Both the position numbers and the translations under genes were made by a program. This document shows positions 50,401 to 62,569 of a stretch of DNA of 64,000 bases, in pieces. Source of the DNA: Clytia hemisphaerica (lineage: Eukaryota > Cnidaria > Hydrozoa > Leptothecata > Clytiidae); contig CACVBU010001128.1 in assembly GCA_902728285.1 (NCBI GenBank), positions 461,531-525,530 on the forward strand, in the 5' to 3' direction. The notes beneath the pieces were generated by a model. That model had not been told where the DNA came from and did no database searches. It worked only from the letters and a program-made list of their open reading frames with translations. How positions within the stretch are numbered: position 1 is the first letter of the stretch; the number at the start of each line of letters is the position of its first letter.

Positions 50401-53400
50401 GCAATAAAAAATAACTTACATATTGAACACCTTTCATTAAGTTTTCAATGTGAGAGCAAATGGTTCTGAGACAAGCCAACTGTTTTCTCAAAGCAAACCA
50501 TACGTCAACTCTGATAGTTGTCTTGTTAACTCGGGTCAATTCCAAGTTCAAGTGGTTAAAGTTACGGTGAAGGGTACCACGAGGTCCGGTGACGGAGATG
50601 GATCGTCCTTTCAGAGTGATGGTAACTAGAAAAAGGTGTAACAGAAATTCAAATTATTGGCTCTAGAATATCAGTGGTGAAATCTGTGGGATCAAAGGGC
50701 TAAGCTGAAAAGAGCTTTCCAGAGGTCTGCTTCAGTCATTAATTAACAAAGGTGATTGTTACACTGTCAAATGTACTAACCTAACTGGCTCAACAGAAAA
50801 CTTTTGATATAAGATAACTTTTCTCTAAGTAGCTTTAGCCTTGTTGGCCAAAAGCTCATCCCCAATCCCAAAAAATCAAACTTTCAAAATATGAAAAAAC
50901 ACCCCCCAGATATTCACCCAAGGAACAAGTGTGCAAAATTTCAGAAAAATCCCACTGTTTCTGAGTCTCCAGCCGGCCCAAAAAATTTGAGGTGACAGAC
51001 AGACATTCTCAGATTCTAGCTCAACTGAAGTTGAGAACTACTGGTAAAACTGATGTTTTAGTTTATTTTGTGATGAACAAAGTTTATACAGCCATTAAAA
51101 CCCTTTACTTAAGGCATTTTTGATTGAAATTTATGCAAAATTTTCCTTAAAAACAGCTGGTGATAATAAATTTTGAGTAAGAAAATTGTGATAAGCATGT
51201 TATTGCTCCCTTTAACCCTATTCAGCCTAGGGGGGGGGTTCTGTTCGGGGGTCAAATTATTGGTAATAGCTCCTGAAATCATAGAGGTTTTGCCAACTTT
51301 TATTTAGCTTCAAAAAAAAAAAAAATTTGACACCTAAAAAATGAGCACAATGACATTTCTAACAGTAAGGTGTCACAAAAATTGACACCTCTCCAATACA
51401 AATTCCAGTTCTGAAACGCCTCTAAAAGCCTTAGTATGAAAAGGTTTACAAAATTCTACAATTTTGAAAGCTGTTAAGAGCACAGAAGTTCAGCACGTTA
51501 TTATGTAGAATAAAGAGGATTTCCCAAACCGTCTAAGTTATCAATTATGACAAATCAATAGTGTTTTACCAAGGGATCTTTTGTTCTTAAATTTGTTCAA
51601 ATATGGTTGCTATTTAGGTTCATCAATGTCCTCTAAATCTTGACAAGGAATATTATAATGGCTTTTGCCAAAAAATTATAAAGGCTCAATTTCAGCCATT
51701 TCCAGCCAAATCCATATCCTGTCCATGTGAAAACTATGGCGCGCCAAAGTAGAAATAAATACTATCTTTCATTCACGACAATATCTTTCATTTTGCGAAA
51801 CTACCTTTCATTTCGCGACCTTTCATTTCGTGGCACTATTTTCCCAAAAAAAACTTTATCTTAATTGAAACAATACTATCTTTTTTACAGGATACTATCT
51901 TTATTGTGGAAGCCGAGAAAAAAATATTTAATTTCAGTAAGAAAAATTAAATTTAGAAATAATATCAATTTAGAGGAAAAATTAATTTTAGAAAAACAAA
52001 TCAATTTTACATAGGAACAAGTGATACTTTTATGGACCTACCTGGTTATGCATTTAACACATATTATAATTGATATCTACATAAGCATGACCATTAAACA
52101 ATCATTCAGAACACAAATAGTGACGATCTATTAAAATTAGTCGTTTGTTACTTATAAAAAAAACACGTTTAGAAACCAAAATTTCATGCTCTTGGAATAT
52201 TCTTTCATATTCAAGACTTCGAGAGCAAAAAAACATCTCTCTTTTTAGCTGAAATTTACGCCAAAATTTTTTTTCCAAGAATCGAGCTCCGTCACATTCG
52301 AGCGTTTATAGTTATGCATCTTTGTGCAAAAAATCATAAAGAATAAAAGAGCCAATCTCAAGAAAAGCTAATACCTAAGTAATTGATAGTGTGCTTATAA
52401 AAAAATATCGAATTTGGCCAGCTTTTCTATAAAAACAAGCCAAGCAACTAAAATTTCATGTTCAAACGCATATATTCTTTAAAAGTAAGCCCTCCTGAGC
52501 AAAAGAAACATCTATCTCATAAAAAAATGAGTAATTTGACTAAGAACATTGATGTATGCTTATTAATAGTGATTCTTATAGATAAACATGCGTTTTTTGA
52601 GCCAACTACAATTTTTTTGCAAAAATCTGCTTGAACCGTATTTTACCTATGATGGTACCTTACTTTCCTGCAAAAAATCAGAAAAAAATCAGAAAAAACT
52701 AATGATCCAGTTTTTCACAAAGTCCAAAAGAACCATTTTTTAGCCGTTTTTTGGCCCAAATTTGCCCAAAATTTTCTTTTGAAAGTCGGGCTCCGTCACA
52801 TTCGAGGGTTTATAGTTATGCATCTTTGTGCAAAAAATCATAAAGAATAAAAGAGCCATCTCGAGAAAAGCTAATACCTAAGTAATTGATAATGTGCTTA
52901 TAAAAAAATATCGAATTTGGCCAGTTATTTTATAAAAACACGCCATGCAACCAAAATTTCATATCGAAACACACATATTCTTTAAAAGTAAGCCCTCCCG
53001 AGCAAAAATCTCATAAAAAATTGAGTAATTTGACTAAGAACATTGATGGATGCTTATTAATAGTGATTCTTATAGACAAACATGCGTTTTTTGAGCCAAT
53101 ATAATTTTTTTGCAAAAATTCGCTTAAGCCATCTTTTACCTACGATGGTACCCTACTTTCATGCAAAAAATCAGAAAAAATTAATGACCTAATTTTTCAC
53201 AAAGTCCAAAAAACCCGTTTTTTAGCCGTTTTTTGGCCCAAATTTGCCCAAAAATTTTTTTTTTGAAAATCGGGCTCCGTCACATTCGAGGGTTTATAGT
53301 TATGCATCTTTGTGCAAAAAATCAGAAAAAAGTAACGAGCCAATCATGAGGAAAGCTAATAACAAACGAACGAACGAACGAACAGACGAACGGACAAAGG

Positions 53401-56400
53401 TTAATTTATAGGACCTCCACCGGGGTAGGTCCAAAAAACTTTTTTTTTGGAGAAAAGAGAGAAAACAGAGAATTTTTTTTGCCCGATTCTGTGCATGCTT
53501 ACACAAAGTCCACCGTCTGAAAAAAAATACTAAAATAGAAAAACTTTTTGGCCTGATTCCTCCGTGCACACTTGCAACTTTCGTTTTCATGCTTCCTGGA
53601 TTTGTGACTTTGTGCAGACCAGATGATTTTTTGCACATAGATGTCAATCCTAGACGATGCTATCGTTCGTTTAGAGGTTAGTAATGAGTAATCGCGGGAA
53701 AGAGTTGGGGCGTCAAGGCGGTTTACGGAAAAAAAGTGGCGGTAGAGTTTTGGAACAAAAGGAAGTAAATTACAAAACTAACATTCTAAATTAGAAATAC
53801 AAAAAATACCTAAAATAAAGAATTTCATGCAAGGAGATTCTTGCAGCCAGTTTCGAAAAATAAAGAGTTCTGTCTGTTTTTTTTTCGTTTCGAATGATTT
53901 GAAAATGGTCGAACCAAATCGGTGATAATACGCAAAGACAAATCCACAGCTTTTTTCAGTTTTTTTCTTTTTCGCCAAATCGGTATTGTCTACACTGTGA
54001 ACATCTCCCAGCCACTGCTTACTCCACCCGAATTTACCATGCCTCTCCTAAACTATTCCCTTTGTTAGTGATCTTGTGTAGACGATAGGATTGTCTATTT
54101 TAAATCCACAAACAATTCAAGTTGACAGAACCGAATTTTGAAGAAAAAAAATTTGTTTGGGCAAATTTGGCCAAAAACGGCCCAAAAAAATGTGTTTTTT
54201 CAGGATTTGCTCAATATTGAATACCTGATTTTTTGCATAAATAAAATAGGTAGGTAACGGTTGCGTTAGATTTCGGTAACAAAAAAATTTATCTACATAA
54301 TAAACCCTTTTTATTTTTTTCTAAATTCAAAATTTATTTTTCTTGAATTAAATATTTTTTTCTACAATTAAATATTTTTTTGTTGATGGCACTTCTTGGC
54401 TTCAATAAAAAAAGATGATATTATCGATTAAAAATCTATGGTGATAATTTAATTGAGTGCTAAAAAATTGTGAGTATTGATTAGCTATCGTTTTTAATCA
54501 ATACTTAATCAATCAATCAATTATCGATTAGTAACGTCTGGGTATCAGAGAAACTAAAAATATTGCCCTAAAAGCTTAGTCTCACTAATCCCAGCTTATA
54601 ATATAACCCCCTGGTTGATTCTCTTCCTGTAAATATAAAGGAATGACCATTCTACAGAATTCCAAGTCCTACATCCATGGTGGCGCATGCAGGGACTAAT
54701 TGAAAGGACTTCTGATTCAATTTAATAAAGCAGTTTTATAGTCAATCTTTTTTACACCAACCATTTCGCATCTGGTGCTTCAGTCATGCGTGTCTAATTT
54801 GGAAGTGCGTGTGTCAATGTTTGATCGGAGAAATAAGTTTTACCAATGTCTAATCTTTTGACTATATCTAAAGAATTAGTAAACCTTTTTAAGATCTGTA
54901 AAAAGCTCTCTACTCCCAAATAGTTCTAGAATAAATCCTGAAAATCCAAAGATAATTGATAAAATATTAAATCTTTAAAGAAAGATTGAAAATGAAAATT
55001 CACAAAGAAAAAATAAACCCTAAGCAAAGAAATTGCCTTTATAGCTGCTCATTTTTCCATGAAAAATAGAAAAACTTTTGGATATTTGAGTTCCCCAAAC
55101 ATTGTAGAATCTTTTAGTACACATGGCAAAAGAAAAAGAAATAATTTAAACCTTAAAATCACCTGAATTCTTTCAATAATCATAAACATAAAAAAACGTC
55201 CTTTCGTCATTTAGTTTTTTAAAAATGTGAAGTCGGAACTTCTTGTGACGTAACAAATAAATTTTCAACATCCAATGAAAATGCGCGATTTGTATCACGC
55301 AGTAGAAAAAAGTCATGTGACAGCAATTTCCGTAGAATGGCCGTTCTGTTATATTTAGGATAAGAATACAAAGATATAACCAGGGTGTTATATTATTAGC
55401 TGGGGCTTCGTGAGGCTAAGCTTTTAGGGCAATGTTTTTGGTTTTTATGAAGCATAAAAGATAGAGGAAGAGCTACTGAAAAGGGGAAATTAGAGGAACA
55501 ATTCTATCAAAAGTTATTGGCAAAGAAAGTCACCTTTTGAGGTAGCCTGGAGATCCATGCTATGATTTCTTATTCTATTATACTGATGGCGAAATATATA
55601 GCATGGTATGGGCTGAGAGTTTGAATTTCCCAGATCCTAATAACGGTTGAAAACATAGCCAATCAAATTTTATTATTCTTTTACTGGTCACACTTTCTTA
55701 AAGAAAGCGAAGTTCCAAAATTTGGTTTTTATTTTAGTAAGTGAGGACACTCTAAATTCGAATTTCCCACTGTAATTTTTTTGAGGCCAAAATCGGACTC
55801 ACAGCTCTGACCCGTCAAGTATTCAGATTTAAAAAAAATATGCAGACAGGTTTCTATCTACCTTTTGAGGTTGAAATTAGTTTTTCTTGCATAACTAACT
55901 TTTTATTGCAGTACCCCCGTCATATCCCGGTTTGACAACAGGTAGTCAAGTACATAACAAACATAAGGGAATGTTTACACATGGACAGGATAAGTTTCCA
56001 CTAAGCCCCAGCAAGAACAAAAGTTGGATTTGGCTGGAAATGGCGGAGAACAAGCTTGCCAAAGATCTAAGACGTAACGTCAAAACTTCCCCCACGGCGC
56101 CCGGTCAAAGTTTTGCTTAAATCCTGTTGGACACCTTCACGTAAGGACGTTTGCCGGGCGAAATTGAATCTTTGATATATTTTTTTTGGTAAAAGCTATG
56201 GTAATTCTGTTTGGCTATATGAAAAGCCTATTTATTCCTTGTCAAGGTTGCTTTAACAAACAAAAAGATATTATAATGTCTTGACAGGTCATTTTGTCAT
56301 TTTTGTGTCATTTTGGTCAGCTGAACGGATTGACGCATTTCCATTGTTTTGTCTTTGGGAACACGCGTGCAGTAAGTCTGATGATGCATTGACGGGGTTC

Positions 56401-57067
56401 ATCTTTCTCAACATGCTATGCAGAGAAATTTTTACAATTTGCCACAAAAAAATAGTATTTCAATCAATAAAATCCTTGTAATGTTTTACACAAATCAAGT
56501 CTCAGCTGTGCAATATATTTTAACACCAAAAAATGATAGGTTGGACGATGGTCATGAAATGTAGCATTTTTCTAATTTTTGAATTACTTATCAATATAAA
56601 TTCTTTTACCACCCAAAACAATTGACTGATGTTGTGTAAAATATTTCATCATTGTTCCAGTTGTCCTTGAAAGAATCGATGAAACTTTAATAACAATACA
56701 AGATCAATTCCATTTCCAACATAAAAATAATTTTCTGTTTAAAAATTTCAATCCAAATGATCATGTCCAATTGTACCAAAGACAATCAAAGTAATAATTT
56801 CCAATATTTGGCTGTCAACAAACATAACCACCATAATTTCTCTTCAGCCCCAGACAACAGCATTCATCAAAATTGTAAGATGTTCATTCAAGTCCCACTT
56901 ATACCACCATCAAATACGTTACGATGAAGTATCCAGACCTAACTTTAACTGTAAAATACACACTCGTAAGGGCTGTAAAAAAATAACAAGAGTCAACAAT
57001 GAAATAGTCGAAAGTACGTACCTGCTTCAGGAATAGTTACAGATCGAGTTGCCAAGAAAGTCTTCAT
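47401..57067 (-). CDS. RPL9: 60S ribosomal protein L9 (uL6), 4 coding exons
   Basis: A structural protein of the large cytosolic ribosomal subunit near the GTPase-associated centre. Coding exons: 57067-57022, 50625-50420, 47930-47720, 47507-47401. They give 189 aa (human 192). The protein begins [14 protein letters not shown] and shows [69 protein letters not shown], and [20 protein letters not shown]-type C-terminal sequence ending in PIEE. All borders are GT-AG with consistent phase. An acceptor (TTTCCAG) lies just 5' of the ATG, so a noncoding leader exon further right is expected. Intron 1 (6.4 kb) and intron 2 (2.5 kb) are filled with repeats, unusual for a highly expressed ribosomal protein gene. 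Confidence 0.97.
48223..50131. mobile_element. CAGGGTGTC-ended element in RPL9 intron 2
   Basis: CAGGGTGTCTATGG at the left is mirrored by CCGTAGACACCCTG at the right. ATTTA abuts both (48218-48222, 50132-50136). TCAAGGTTTT motifs fill both termini in opposite sense. The ends resemble hAT-type termini, but the duplication is 5 bp rather than 8, so assignment is open. Contains a separate large palindrome. Confidence 0.7.
48829..49430. repeat. Large near-perfect palindrome, arms about 260-300 bp
   Basis: Left arm 48829-49128 mirrors right arm 49169-49430, with a spacer of about 40 bases. Examples are AGTATAGGTGATTTCAGTAC with its inverse and GGAGACCTGTTGTATATTTT with its inverse. The left arm has an extra 40-base TTCGGACA segment. 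In transcripts of the RPL9 intron this would fold into a long hairpin. Confidence 0.85.
50640..51735. other. RPL9 intron 1, left part: no further feature seen
   Basis: The stretch contains homopolymers (a seven-G run near 51230 and a poly-A near 51310) and no exon-like segments. Confidence 0.5.
51738..51905. mobile_element. Partial relative of the TATGGCGC foldback
   Basis: TATGGCGCGCC, then AATAAATACTATCTTTCATT and repeated CTTTCATTTCG and ACTATCTTT motifs, matches the terminus and arm style of 8359-9156. No opposite end was found, so it is partial or diverged. Confidence 0.55.
52250..53400 (+). repeat. Three tandem units of about 480-500 bp in RPL9 intron 1
   Basis: GGTTTATAGTTATGCATCTT and CTCCGTCACATTCGAG occur at about 52287, 52791 and 53275. 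Units one and two share nearly their full length; the third is cut by an (ACGA)n microsatellite at 53359-53396. TGGACCTACC near 52034 and its inverse near 53425 may be element ends, but only about a dozen bases match. Confidence 0.8.
53435..54540. other. RPL9 intron 1, middle part: AT-rich, nothing recognised
   Basis: Short minus-strand frames (53300-53647, 53778-53978) lack motifs and overlap the repeats. A TTAATCAATCAATCAATTATC stretch lies near 54500. Confidence 0.4.
54550..55443. mobile_element. MITE with ATTGCCCTAAAAGCTTAG arms in RPL9 intron 1
   Basis: ATTGCCCTAAAAGCTTAG on the left (about 54562) is mirrored by CTAAGCTTTTAGGGCAAT on the right (about 55415). Inner inverted matches (AGCTTATAATATAACCCCCTGG and CCATTCTACAGAA) extend the arms to about 110 bp. 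Exact ends and target duplication are unresolved. Confidence 0.65.
55450..57015. other. RPL9 intron 1, distal part: nothing recognised
   Basis: A 62-codon frame at 55932-56120 (+) has no motifs. It lies in a GC-richer patch (about 55910-56160) ending in GGACGTTTGCCGGGCG that may be an old repeat. Confidence 0.4.
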
Positions 57068-57079
57068 GGTGCCAACCTG

Positions 57080-58710
57080 GAAATATCAAGTGATATAAGG
57101 TTTTATGAAGGAAATTTTGGTAGAATAATGTGAAGCAAGACTTGAAGAACAGTTTAAGGTGTACAAGAAAGTGATAATCTAATGGGTTGGAGAGATTTTA
57201 AACGATTCGGAGGGGTATTGTCGTTTCACTTACTCGTTTGGAGGATAATCAGGCAAAAAGAATTTCGACTCACTGTAAGGCTACAATTATGGATAACCTC
57301 GATTTCACGTTCGGTGTCCGGCAAATTGTTTGTTATGATTTTGTTAAATTCAAAGATCATCCAAATAAAAGCTACACTAAAGCGCTAGCATATCCAAATG
57401 AAAACCAAGTCCCGCCTTCCTGGCCCTGCGCGCCCGCGCCGCGCCGCGCGACCAAAATTTTCCTTTGGTCAAAACTTCTGGAAAATTTGAATATTTTGAT
57501 ACAGATTCTGAAATTCAAAACTTTTATCTTTTATTTTAAATGGATTATTTTTTGGCGGGGATTAAATTTGGCGAATTTTGGCAAAATTTAAAAAATCCGT
57601 CATTATTCGCCAAATTGAATCCAGAATTAATCTACTAACTTATTAACTTAAGGTATACAGTGAACGAGAGGTTGGCAAAAGAATCATTGAGGAGTTTGAA
57701 GCCCATAAGAAAAGCGAGAAAACTAAAGAAATGAAGCCATTTATTTCCCGAAACGCGTGACCCACCAGGTTTTCACAACAGACTCTGATGAAAACTTTGC
57801 CCTGTCTCTGATGGTTTTCAGGGTAGGCTGGACTGTAAATCAAATCATAGCCAGCTTTTGAAAAACTTACCACGTGGAAATCATTTCACTAGATTTAATC
57901 CGTCATCCCGCCCAAAAGTGGTACGATTCTTAAAGCTTCATAATTTTTCTTGCTTGAGATTTGAAAGGTCAATGAAGACACCAATGGTGTATTTATCTGC
58001 TTCAAAAGAATCAGAAATTTCATTAATTAGTTCTAATAGTGAGCTTAAAAGATAAAGATATTAAAAAAAATAAAAGCTTTAAATTCGAAAAAATGAAATC
58101 TCCATGCTCGGACTCGTGTATTTTACCATGGCTTTTAAATTTTTATAATTTTTTAACCTTCGAAACTTACATCAATGCCCTCAGAATTATTTTCCGACGA
58201 AAGCATTACTTTATTTCCAGGAAATGTTTAAAATTGTTAGTACGGACTGCACTGACAATTTTTTTGTTCCAGACTTAACAAAAAGGACATACCGTTTTTA
58301 TTGGAAGATAAACCCAAGCAAAGGACTTTCGTGAAAAAGCACAAGATGGTCTCTTAACAAAACAAGTCAGACTTCTCCTTTTGGCCCTGTGGGCCTATCA
58401 AATTTGAATTTAAAAGCCTCAGTTTTTTTTGTAAACCTTCAATGAGTTTAAAATCGAAATACACAATTTTTCTATTACTAGCAGATTCATGAAGAAAACT
58501 GCACACATAGACATATTTTTCAAAATATCCAAAGCAAGAGGTAATATTTGCCTGCCTCAGCCAATCAGAGCTTTATTATTCGACGTTTTTAGGTGGCTTT
58601 GTTTATATGAATCTGCAAATAGGAAATTCTTGTTTTCAGTACACGATTTTTAAAATATATCAAATCTACACAGATTTGTGCATTTTCCCATTTTCCATGG
58701 AACTAAAAAT
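57080..58710. other. Intergenic DNA between RPL9 and the phosphonatase 3' half
   Basis: No exon is supported. A GC-rich patch GCGCGCCCGCGCCGCGCCGC lies near 57430. A CGCCAAATT-type block lies at 57554-57620. The RPL9 promoter and leader exon must lie in the left part, but I cannot place them. Confidence 0.4.
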
Positions 58711-58716
58711 AACCGA

Positions 58717-59387
58717 CTCGGGGTACCTAAGGCACTCCCGAATGGTCGCATGAGGTTCCGCCCCTTAACGTAAATGTTTTTTAGGTTTTTTCGAAGCATT
58801 TTGATATAGAAAATGAGATGGGGCATGGTCAGATGGTCCCACTTGCTCCATATTTGAAAAATTTCGAGAAAACCTCATTTTTGCCCCATTTTGATGACGT
58901 CATAAAAAGAAAATCTTGAATAACTTTAAGTTGGAGAAAGCTTTTAATTTCAAATTTTCACCAATGGTGTAAATCGGCGAAAGGAAGCGATCTACGAAAA
59001 AAAATTTTTCAATTTTTGCTGACGTCAGCAAAATTCGCAAAAAAACCGTTTTTGCTGAAATATGCTGACGTCAGCAAAAAATCTTAATTTTTTTTTCTTG
59101 AATCGCTTCCTCTTATTGATTTACACATTTGGTGAAAATTTGAAGTCAAAGGCTTTTACCTACTAGAAGTTATTCAAATTCTTATTTCTGTGACGTCATC
59201 AAAATCATGAAAATTGGCTAAAAAATTAGGTTTTTCTCAAAAATTTTCAATTTTTCAGCAAGTGGGACCATCTGACCATGCCCCATCCTATTTTCTATAT
59301 CAAAATGCTTCGAAAAAACCTAAAAAACATTTACGTTAAGGGGCGGAACCTCATGCGACCATTGGGGAGTGCCTTAGGTACCCCGAG
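58717..59387. mobile_element. 671-bp full-length hairpin element
   Basis: CTCGGGGTACCTAAGGCACT at 58717 is mirrored at 59387. The two halves are near-complete inverses over more than 300 bp each (GGTTCCGCCCCTTAACGTAA, ATGGTCAGATGGTCCCACTT). The centre near 59047 carries GCTGACGTCAGCAAA twice. No clear target duplication; no coding frame. Confidence 0.88.
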
Positions 59388-59700
59388 GAGAGCCTAATTC
59401 ACTTAAAGCTCAATCCTTTTACTGAATTTTTGAAGCTCTGAAAACCCACAGGAGCCCTGAATTCAATGTTTTGACATTATTTCAAGAAGTCGATTTTTGA
59501 TAATGGGACAGGATAATGAACTTTTTTAAACAGAACTTAAAGTTCAGTGCTGGTGAAGATAAAGAAAAAAATAAATATCTAAGTCTTATAAATTCAATTA
59601 ATTTCTTGAAAGTTTTCAAAATAAATCATTGTTAGTATGTACAAATGTCTTTTAAGTTTCTTTTTAATGTTCGTTGTTGGGCGGTGGGGCTAGTTTCAAT

Positions 59701-60606
59701 TCATGGATGTTCACCGCTTGCCAACCTTCTGTTAATATCTTCGATCACAGAAGGGAGATCGTTGATGGTATCGATAACATAATGAGCGCCCGCGCGGCTG
59801 AGAATGTCATATGACCGTTGAAGACGGCGCTCGTAGTCTTCGGTTGATAGCGCTTCAATCTCTTGATGGTTGAGACCGACGTAGTTTCCCTGTTGTGATG
59901 AATAAAATAATTTATTATTATAACCTGGATTTACTGAAAAGCTACTAATTGATGGCTGAAAGATTTCCGTGAATTTTTATGGCCAACGTATGAACTTGTT
60001 AACAATGGCAGCTAGACTATTCGGAAACCCTGCTGTAGTATTTTGGAGTTAAGTACGACTATTTTGAAGGCTACTCCCAGGGGAAACGCATGTATAGTTA
60101 GTTTTGAGTCACCCAGAACAACAACTTCATGAGATATTTTTTTGTGTCAGGCAGAAAAAAACATACCCATTAAATTAAATTTGGTTTGACATTGGTTCCC
60201 TAGGTCCTGCACACTATAACAAACACTCATAATGTTTGAGAAAAGAACCAAAAAATATAATTACCGTTCGTGCGAGGCCAACAGACCAGCATCCAGCCGT
60301 AATCCCTTCACTCACACCATCAGCCGTATCGTCAACCTTCACCACAGCTTGGATGGGATTGACGTCCAGTCTAATACAATTCATCCACACCATGAAAGGA
60401 TAGGGTCTAGCCTGTGGAACCTCATCAGCAGCGACGATTGCATCAGGGAAATAACCTTGTTTAGCCGCTACGCGTTTGAGGATGTCAACCATTGGAGTAG
60501 TGAATCCTGTTGAGGAGCCAACTTTCAAATTCATTTCTTGTTGCATGTAACGAATGGTGTCCACTGCTCCTTCGATCATGTCAGAATAACCTTCCAACAC
60601 TTCAAG
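59701..60606 (-). CDS. phnX: Phosphonoacetaldehyde hydrolase, last two coding exons
   Basis: Exon 60606-60265 (114 codons, phase 0) and terminal exon 59889-59701 (62 codons plus TGA) encode the C-terminal two-thirds of phosphonatase. Visible motifs are [15 protein letters not shown] motif [15 protein letters not shown], the ARPYPFMVW segment, motif [15 protein letters not shown] with acidic Mg-binding residues, and the terminal [20 protein letters not shown]. The first exon here starts about 15-20 residues after the point where the exon at 45547 stops, by comparison with bacterial PhnX of about 265 residues. One small linking exon is therefore missing from both halves. No upstream phosphonatase exon is visible on this strand between 60.6 and 64 kb. 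Confidence 0.93.
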
Positions 60607-60619
60607 CTAAATGAAGTAG

Positions 60620-61415
60620 GAGAAAGTTTTAAGTCATAACAATAATCGGAAAATTGCGACTAAATATTTCCTTAAAAATTAAGGTCATTATTGACATATA
60701 CTAGCAAGTAGCTGTCGCTAAGAATGCCTCGCAAAACTTTCTTTCGAAATATCCCTAAGTAAGCAAAATAACGCATGTGTAGATTTTAAATTCGTTCTAT
60801 CGATAAAATTTAAGTCGGAGGAAGAAAACTTGGTTTCAACTTTACTTTTGAGATGACATGGGATAGACGGTCGCTCACATCTCAAAAAGAGAAGTTATCA
60901 CTCACATGTTATCACAGTGAGAACACCAAAAATTCTGAAATTGATTTGATTCTTATAAAGTAGACACTTATGATAAAAATAAATATGCTCATCATTTTCG
61001 CCATACTTTGTTTATTTTGTAAGAACTAATTACCGAAAGGCATATTGCCTTCAATCAAGAGATATTGATTTGATTCTTATAAAGTAGATGCTTATAATAA
61101 AAATAATAAACCAGCTGCGCTGGAAGCTCCGGCTTAAGAGATTAAAAGATGTGAAAGATGAGCTTGTTGAGTTAGTTGTGTTAGAATGTTGCCCACAAAC
61201 TACTAATCAGAACAGATCAGAAAGCAAAGTAATAATTCTATTGCAGAGCGAGTATGAGAAATAATCTTAACAAATAAATAAACCAGTTGGAAGTTTAGCT
61301 CTTCTAAGTGATTACACATGCACTTTCTTGCCTAAAGAACCAACCCCAACCCCGCCCACTCATCCTCGACTAAAAAGTTCAAAATTGGAGCTAAAGGAGA
61401 TGAACATTTAGAAGT
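60620..61415. other. DNA upstream of the phosphonatase 3' exons, nothing recognised
   Basis: AT-rich. TTGATTTGATTCTTATAAAGTAGA occurs twice (about 60943 and 61065), a short direct repeat. No phosphonatase N-terminal exon was found. Confidence 0.45.
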
Positions 61416-61424
61416 GAATATTTC

Positions 61425-62101
61425 CATAGAGGTATAAAGAAAGACAGGAGATGAATTTGTCGGTAATTGGTCGTTAAAGTCTTTTGATTTCTTTTATGTA
61501 ATAAATCAAAAGAAATTCTAGGCTCGCCCGAAGAAATACGACTTTTTAGTAGAATTCAAGTTTGCTCTGAACATTCTTACTATCAGCATCGAAGATTTCT
61601 AGCCTTCTAATATACGAGAATAAAATAAAATTTAGCTCCACGAAATAAGTTTGCGTTTAATTTTGTCATCCATTAAATTTTGTTTTGAAAAGATATTTTC
61701 TCCAGCCAGAAAATAAAAAGTTATGTATAAGCACACACAATTTCAGACCCAATTTGTGGACAAAAAGTCGCTGGAGAATTTTGGAGGAAAGTATTAAGCA
61801 ATAGAGTTCACCTTGAAGAAAATGTTGATCGAAAAATCTTGTCATTTGATGAAGGATTGCAAAGTTTACAGGCCTTTTTTTAATCCAAATATTTTCTTAC
61901 ACCAATGTCAGAAACAATGAATCTCGTCTCATCTTATTTCCAACACTTAAGTTAGCCAATAAGATTTCACCTATCAACAAAAGAGCTCATTAAAAATGCA
62001 CGATATATGAGATTATGAGCATGCATACCTCGTAATTTTTTTAATCGTAGGGCGAGCATGGTTACAATAGCATACTTCTCCTGTTTCTTTATACCTCCAT
62101 G
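61425..62101 (-). mobile_element. MITE with CATRGAGGTATAAAG termini, copy 2
   Basis: Same family as 15564-16237, in opposite orientation, 677 bp. ATATTTC repeats exactly at 61418-61424 and 62102-62108. Internal landmarks such as CGGTAATTGGTCGTTAAAGT and CGTAGGGCGAGC are shared with copy 1. Confidence 0.92.
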
Positions 62102-62399
62102 ATATTTCCAAGTTCTTGTAAATTAATTTTTTTCTAAACTTGCCAATAGCAAAGCCATGATGCGCCGTTGATTTGATTGGTCCGGATGAAATTTTGGGGA
62201 GAAAACTAGCCTAAATTAGAGGCCACGGCTTTGAGCTAAGCATTATTTTTTCTGTTGGGATAATACTTGGAAGAGTAGGATAAACCAAATAAAATGGTAC
62301 AATAGTGTGTATGTTATAAATAGTGGTATATTTGGAAAAAAACATGTTTCCTGTTTGAAAAATCTTCAAAAGGAATGGTCGCCCCAGCCAATGAAATTA

Positions 62400-62565
62400 C
62401 TTTATTCGTAGAAATTTTAGCGAGACTAATTTTAGCGTTTTAGGGAGTTCTCCCTATTTTCGCTAAAATAACTCTCGCTAAAACACACCAAATCGCCAGA
62501 TTGCTAAAATTTAACTATTTAAATATACGCTAAAATAAGTCTCGCTAAAATTTCTACGATTAAAG
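62400..62565. mobile_element. 166-bp TA-flanked MITE
   Basis: CTTTATTCGTAGAAATTTTA at the left is mirrored by TAAAATTTCTACGATTAAAG at the right; TA flanks both. TTTTAGCGAGACT motifs recur inside. The terminus is related to the CTTTAATGG family. Confidence 0.85.
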
Positions 62566-62569
62566 TAGG

